DNA of 64,000 nt, taken from CAVXEF01 sp963827315. Lineage in GTDB: Bacteria; Planctomycetota; Phycisphaerae; Sedimentisphaerales; Anaerobacaceae. Below the pieces are notes generated by a model, which saw only the letters and a program-made list of their open reading frames with translations, did no database searches and had not been told where the DNA came from. The stretch spans positions 620,001-684,000 of the forward strand of contig CAWHAL010000001.1 of NCBI GenBank assembly GCA_963827315.1. Reading direction: 5' to 3'. Positions within the stretch are counted from its first letter, which is position 1. The number at the start of each line of letters is the position of its first letter. Position numbers and translations under genes: made by a program. This document shows positions 60,821-64,000 of this stretch, piece after piece.

Positions 60821-61285
60821 CTAAAGCTGCTTTAGCACATCAGCCATTTCCATAGCAGTAAGTGCCGCATCAGCGCCGGCGTTGCCCATCTTGGTGCCGG
60901 CCCTGTCGACCGCCTGCTCGAGGCTGTCGCAGGTCAGCACGCCGAACACCACGGGGACCGTCGAATCGTAGTTGAGCTGGCCGATACCCCGCGCTACCTG
61001 CTGACATACGTAGTCATAGTGGCTTGTCTGGCCGCGTATAACCGCGCCGAGACAAAGCACCGCTGCGTACTTGCCGCTTTGTGCCAGTTTTTTTGCGGCC
61101 TGCACAATCTCGCACGCCCCCGGCACCCAGACGACAGACATCTGCTGCTCAGCGGCACCGTGACGCTGCAGACAATCTGTTGCGCCGGCAAGCAGCCTGG
61201 CACTTATGAATTCATTAAATCTGCCGACCACGATAGCGTATTTGCCTTTGCCGGCAGTAACTTGGCCTTTCGTTTCTTTAATCAT
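60821..61285 (-). CDS. ribH: 6,7-dimethyl-8-ribityllumazine synthase
   Basis: 154 residues; penultimate step of riboflavin synthesis. It shows VGRFNEFISARLLAGA, WVPGACEIV, CLGAVIRGQTSHYDYV and FGVLTCDSLEQAVDRAG. ATG preceded by AGGAG. First gene of ribH-nusB. Confidence 0.96.
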   Translation of the reverse strand: MIKETKGQVTAGKGKYAIVVGRFNEFISARLLAGATDCLQRHGAAEQQMSVVWVPGACEIVQAAKKLAQSGKYAAVLCLGAVIRGQTSHYDYVCQQVARGIGQLNYDSTVPVVFGVLTCDSLEQAVDRAGTKMGNAGADAALTAMEMADVLKQL

Positions 61286-61685
61286 CCTTCGGCTCCTTTC
61301 AGTCGCTCAGGATGACCCTGAGCGAAGTCGAACGGGTCATTGTCAACTCCTCAAAAACATCCACATCCGCGAAATCAAGCACCGTTTATGTAACTGTCTG
61401 TAACAGATATTCCTCACGTACCAGCTCCGCATTATAAGACTATTGCCGAGCACTTTCCAGAAAAAGAACCCCCGCGTCTTTCTGTCGGAAGACAGGAGCG
61501 GGGGTTTTATCGACCTAACCATTGCAAATAAAAGATGTTACGGTCGTCGAGACGGGCGAAATTTTTGCTTATCCACAAAGACGCTGGCACCAGTAAAAAA
61601 TCCGCTAACCGGGGTGTATTTTATCGCCGAAACGCCAATGGTTGTTCTTCTTTAGTGTCTTAAATCAGGAGGTTTAATAAACAAC
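61286..61685. other. Divergent intergenic region between ribH and the TPR gene
   Basis: It contains a CGAAGTCGAA-type repeat (61300-61340), a strong bidirectional hairpin (61467-61510), and two distant complementary words, AACCATTG at 61517 and CAATGGTT at 61632. The last pair would close a loop just before the ribosome site of the TPR gene. No protein gene is supported. Confidence 0.5.
61467..61510 (+). terminator. Strong hairpin terminator, bidirectional
   Basis: AACCCCCGC / GCGGGGGTT outer stem with inner GTCTTTC-TGTC-GGAAGAC, followed by TTTT on the plus side and preceded by AAAAAG, which is a T-run for the minus strand. Neither neighbouring gene ends here, so it points to an attenuator or a small transcript. 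Confidence 0.7.
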
Positions 61686-63158
61686 GTGCCTTTCGATGAT
61701 GTCGAATTTGGACCTTACGATAAAGCTGAGCGGATGGCGCGAAAGGCTTTCGAGCTATACGAAGACGGCAAAATGCCGCAGGCTCTTTCGCATCTCGATG
61801 CTGCTCTGGATATAAATCCGTGCAACAGCTCGTGGCATTTCAACAAGGCCCTTACACTCGATGCGATGAACAAGTTTGACGATGCGATATCCGAATACGA
61901 GCTTGCGCTGGGGATGAACCCTGATGACCTGGAGATATTAAATTCATTGGCCGTCGACTATACCCGCACAGGCCAATATGACCTTGCCATAGACACCTTC
62001 GAACATATACAGCAACTCGACGGCGAATTCGAGCCGTGCTACTGCAACCGCATAATAACTTATACCGAAATGGACCAGCACGATATGGCTGAGCAGATGT
62101 TTTATCTTGCGCAGCAGATACAGCCTGACTGCCCATTGTGTTACTACAATATCGGCAACAGTCTTTTTATTCGTGGCCAGTACAAAAAAGCCATTCACTG
62201 CTGGCTGAAGACCGCCGAGCTCGAACCTACACATCCGCAAATCCACTATCGAATCGCTCAAGCCTGCTGGTCTGACGGCGACCATTGCCGCGCGCGCGAA
62301 CATTTTTTGGCTGAGCTTCGCACAAATCCCGGTGATATCGACGCGATTTTTGATTTCAGTCTGTTTCTCCTTGAACTTGGTGACGTCGAAGGTGCGAAGG
62401 AAAAATTCAACAGAATACTCGAACTTAACCCGGATTTTGCGCCCGCGGTTTTTTATTTGGGTGAGATTGCTTTTAACAATTCCGATTATGAACAGGCGGT
62501 AAAGCTGTTTGAGGAGGCGCTGCAAAAAGATGGTTCTCTGCCCGGGCCACGTTATCGACTTGCCCAATGCGCACTTATCCGAGAAGACATCGGGCCCCAG
62601 ACTCCGCTTGGGGACGCCTTACGGCGGTGCGGTAACGACTCCGCAGGTGTCGCGGGCACGTGCCGACAGGCAAAGGCATACCTGGCTTCGGAGGTGAAAC
62701 TGGTGCCGGAAAACGTTGATGTTTTGCTCTCTATGGCCTCGATGTTTCTGGCGGTCGGTGACACCGATTTCGGTATAAACTGCCTGCTGAGAGCCACTGA
62801 TATCGAGCCTGCCAGCGCGGACACATACTACTGGCTCGGTCTTGCCAGTATTCAGAAGGGGCGATACAATGAGGCTGCGGAATTTTTCAGCCATGCACTC
62901 GATATAAAAGCTGACCATATTTGCGCTCTGCGGGCATCCGCTGAGCTGTACTTAGAGACGGGAAAATTAGCCGACGCTGAAGATAGGATTAATAAGGCGC
63001 TGGGTTATGCGGGTGAGGATTGTCAGCTAAAAGCCATCCGCCGTAAAGTTCGGTTTGCTCAGGCGACACAGCGTATAGCGGATTTTGTCGGCAGATTCCG
63101 TCCCCGGTTTGACTCAAATCCAAATTCCCATACGGCGCATCGCGTCCGCCGCCGCTAA
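61686..63158 (+). CDS. TPR-repeat protein
   Basis: 490 residues starting at GTG 61686 with AGGAGG upstream. It holds about ten tetratricopeptide repeats (for example ALSHLDAALDINPCN, AISEYELALGMNPDD, AVKLFEEALQKDGSL). It has no signal peptide, so it is probably a cytoplasmic scaffold. Residues around 303-328 (GPQTPLGDALRRC and following) interrupt a repeat. They are encoded by a GC-rich stretch with hairpin CCCCA/TGGGG and may be a mini-element insert in frame. Confidence 0.85.
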   Translation: MPFDDVEFGPYDKAERMARKAFELYEDGKMPQALSHLDAALDINPCNSSWHFNKALTLDAMNKFDDAISEYELALGMNPDDLEILNSLAVDYTRTGQYDLAIDTFEHIQQLDGEFEPCYCNRIITYTEMDQHDMAEQMFYLAQQIQPDCPLCYYNIGNSLFIRGQYKKAIHCWLKTAELEPTHPQIHYRIAQACWSDGDHCRAREHFLAELRTNPGDIDAIFDFSLFLLELGDVEGAKEKFNRILELNPDFAPAVFYLGEIAFNNSDYEQAVKLFEEALQKDGSLPGPRYRLAQCALIREDIGPQTPLGDALRRCGNDSAGVAGTCRQAKAYLASEVKLVPENVDVLLSMASMFLAVGDTDFGINCLLRATDIEPASADTYYWLGLASIQKGRYNEAAEFFSHALDIKADHICALRASAELYLETGKLADAEDRINKALGYAGEDCQLKAIRRKVRFAQATQRIADFVGRFRPRFDSNPNSHTAHRVRRR

Positions 63159-63272
63159 CATTCACCTCGACCTGCGGCAGGCAGGCGTTTGGTTCCACGT
63201 CTTTTCGCAGGTCATATTCTGCGCCTGAAACAGTTTGCAAAATCGACAGAAATCCATTAGCCTGTTAGGTCA

Positions 63273-63356
63273 GGCCGAGTGGCGGAATGGCAGACGCTGG
63301 GGACTTAAAATCCCCTGTCCGAAAAGGGCGTATGGGTTCGACTCCCATCTCGGCCA
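63273..63356 (+). tRNA. tRNA-Leu (anticodon UAA)
   Basis: 84 bases. Acceptor stem GGCCGAG/CTCGGCC is perfect. The anticodon stem is GGGGA/TCCCC with loop CTTAAAA (anticodon TAA). A long variable arm marks a class II tRNA. The T-arm is ATGGG-TTCGACT-CCCAT. CCA is not encoded. Confidence 0.97.
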
Positions 63357-63431
63357 GTGTTGGTGATTGGTGAGTGGTAATTGGTAATTACCACTTAACC
63401 GGTTACCATTTAACCAATAACAGGAGAAAGC

Positions 63432-64000
63432 ATGGCGAAAAAAAATCCTGAATTTGCGGATGTTCAAAAACCTAACCTTTATCGTGAGACCTTTCCATAT
63501 ACTGAATTTCCAAAGGTAGTATTTGATAACCAGACCGTTGCTTACGATATTCCGGAGAAAATCTGGATAACAGACACGACTTTTCGCGACGGCCAGCAGG
63601 CTCGTCCGCCCTATAGACCTGAGCAGATTCTCAGGATTTACGATTTATTGCACGAAATAGACGGCGGCAGCGGCCTGATTCGGCAATGTGAGTTTTTCCT
63701 GTATTCAGAGCGTGATAGAAAAGCCGTCCAGATGTGTAGAGAGCGGGGCTACGAGTTTCCCGAGATTACCGGCTGGATAAGGTCTGTCACGGCTGACTTC
63801 AAACTTGTCGCCCAGATGGGTCTTGCGGAGACCGGTATTCTGACAAGCGCCAGCGATTATCACATATTCCTTAAGCTGCGAAAGACCCGTGGACAGGTGA
63901 TGAGTTTGTATCTGGACATAGTAAAGTCAGCACTCGACGCCGGCGTTATTCCGAGATGTCACTTCGAAGACATAACTCGGGCGGACTACGAGGGCTTTGT
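63432..64000 (+). CDS. Isopropylmalate/homocitrate synthase-family protein, N-terminal part (cut by window edge)
   Basis: The ATG at 63432 has AGGAG upstream; the frame is open to the right edge (189 codons seen). The HMGL-like TIM barrel begins with ITDTTFRDGQQARPPYRPEQ, where Arg-Asp is the substrate and metal site. SASDYHIFLKL and RCHFEDITRAD follow. It belongs to the LeuA/NifV-like family; which member cannot be told from this part. It follows tRNA-Leu by 75 bases. Confidence 0.85.
   Translation, partial: MAKKNPEFADVQKPNLYRETFPYTEFPKVVFDNQTVAYDIPEKIWITDTTFRDGQQARPPYRPEQILRIYDLLHEIDGGSGLIRQCEFFLYSERDRKAVQMCRERGYEFPEITGWIRSVTADFKLVAQMGLAETGILTSASDYHIFLKLRKTRGQVMSLYLDIVKSALDAGVIPRCHFEDITRADYEGF

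Overview
This is a 64 kb stretch of a bacterial chromosome of moderate GC content. It looks like a metagenome-derived or draft-quality genome of the Planctomycetota, probably Phycisphaerae/Sedimentisphaerales-like. That placement is an inference from the mix of genes (a MetX-MetW fusion, a PEGA-repeat secreted protein, long minus-strand blocks of housekeeping genes) and from the density of short palindromic and low-complexity intergenic repeats. No rRNA gene is present to test it. Most of the window is core metabolism.

Layout. 0-9 kb: the start of an AsmA-like envelope protein (cut by the left edge), purD, a possible structured RNA with its own terminator, then a long minus-strand operon hisC-hisB-ispF-cysS-ruvC-ruvA-ruvB. 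8.5-17.4 kb: a small lipoprotein, accD, a fragment of rpe fused to PEGA repeats, a large secreted PEGA protein, intact rpe, an alpha/beta hydrolase, and gap-pgk behind a clear sigma70-type promoter. 17.4-21.1 kb: a YtrA-type GntR regulator with an ABC exporter and a membrane protein. 21.4-29.3 kb: tilS, a lipoprotein, trxB/trxA, trpS-scpA and metXW. 29.3-32.1 kb: an accessory patch of unknown genes and hairpin repeats. 32.2-40 kb: a nickel/cobalt uptake locus (porin, NikMN, NikQ, NikO, NikR) into which an AT-rich DUF134/NifX-like/feoA/feoB cassette has entered, leaving a truncated nikR start behind. 40-50.2 kb: glgP with a structured leader, a PTS IIA protein, psd-pssA, two unknown membrane proteins, an aldo/keto reductase and purB. 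50.2-58.8 kb: an accessory, defence-like island that starts in a truncated pyrE. It holds a decayed gene, an FRG-domain gene paired with an Mrr-like nuclease, an E2-type acyltransferase between ~150 bp inverted repeats, a methyltransferase fused to an Mrr-like domain, a DUF4238 gene, and a remnant of a second methyltransferase gene start. 58.8-64 kb: an exonuclease-fold protein, a ParA ATPase, ribH-nusB, a TPR protein, tRNA-Leu(UAA), and the start of an isopropylmalate/homocitrate synthase-like gene that runs off the right edge.

Three points stand out. (1) Three conserved genes (cysS, gap, NifX-like) each lack one base at the same position, right after GCGC inside an alanine codon. (2) Short palindromic mini-elements are inserted not only between genes but in frame inside or at the ends of coding regions, in the manner of Rickettsia palindromic elements. 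(3) Gene fragments (rpe 3' end, nikR 5' end, a methyltransferase 5' end, pyrE 5' end) mark the joints where cargo genes were inserted. The best candidates for an undescribed system are the FRG/Mrr-nuclease gene pair and the inverted-repeat-flanked acyltransferase in the 50-58 kb island.
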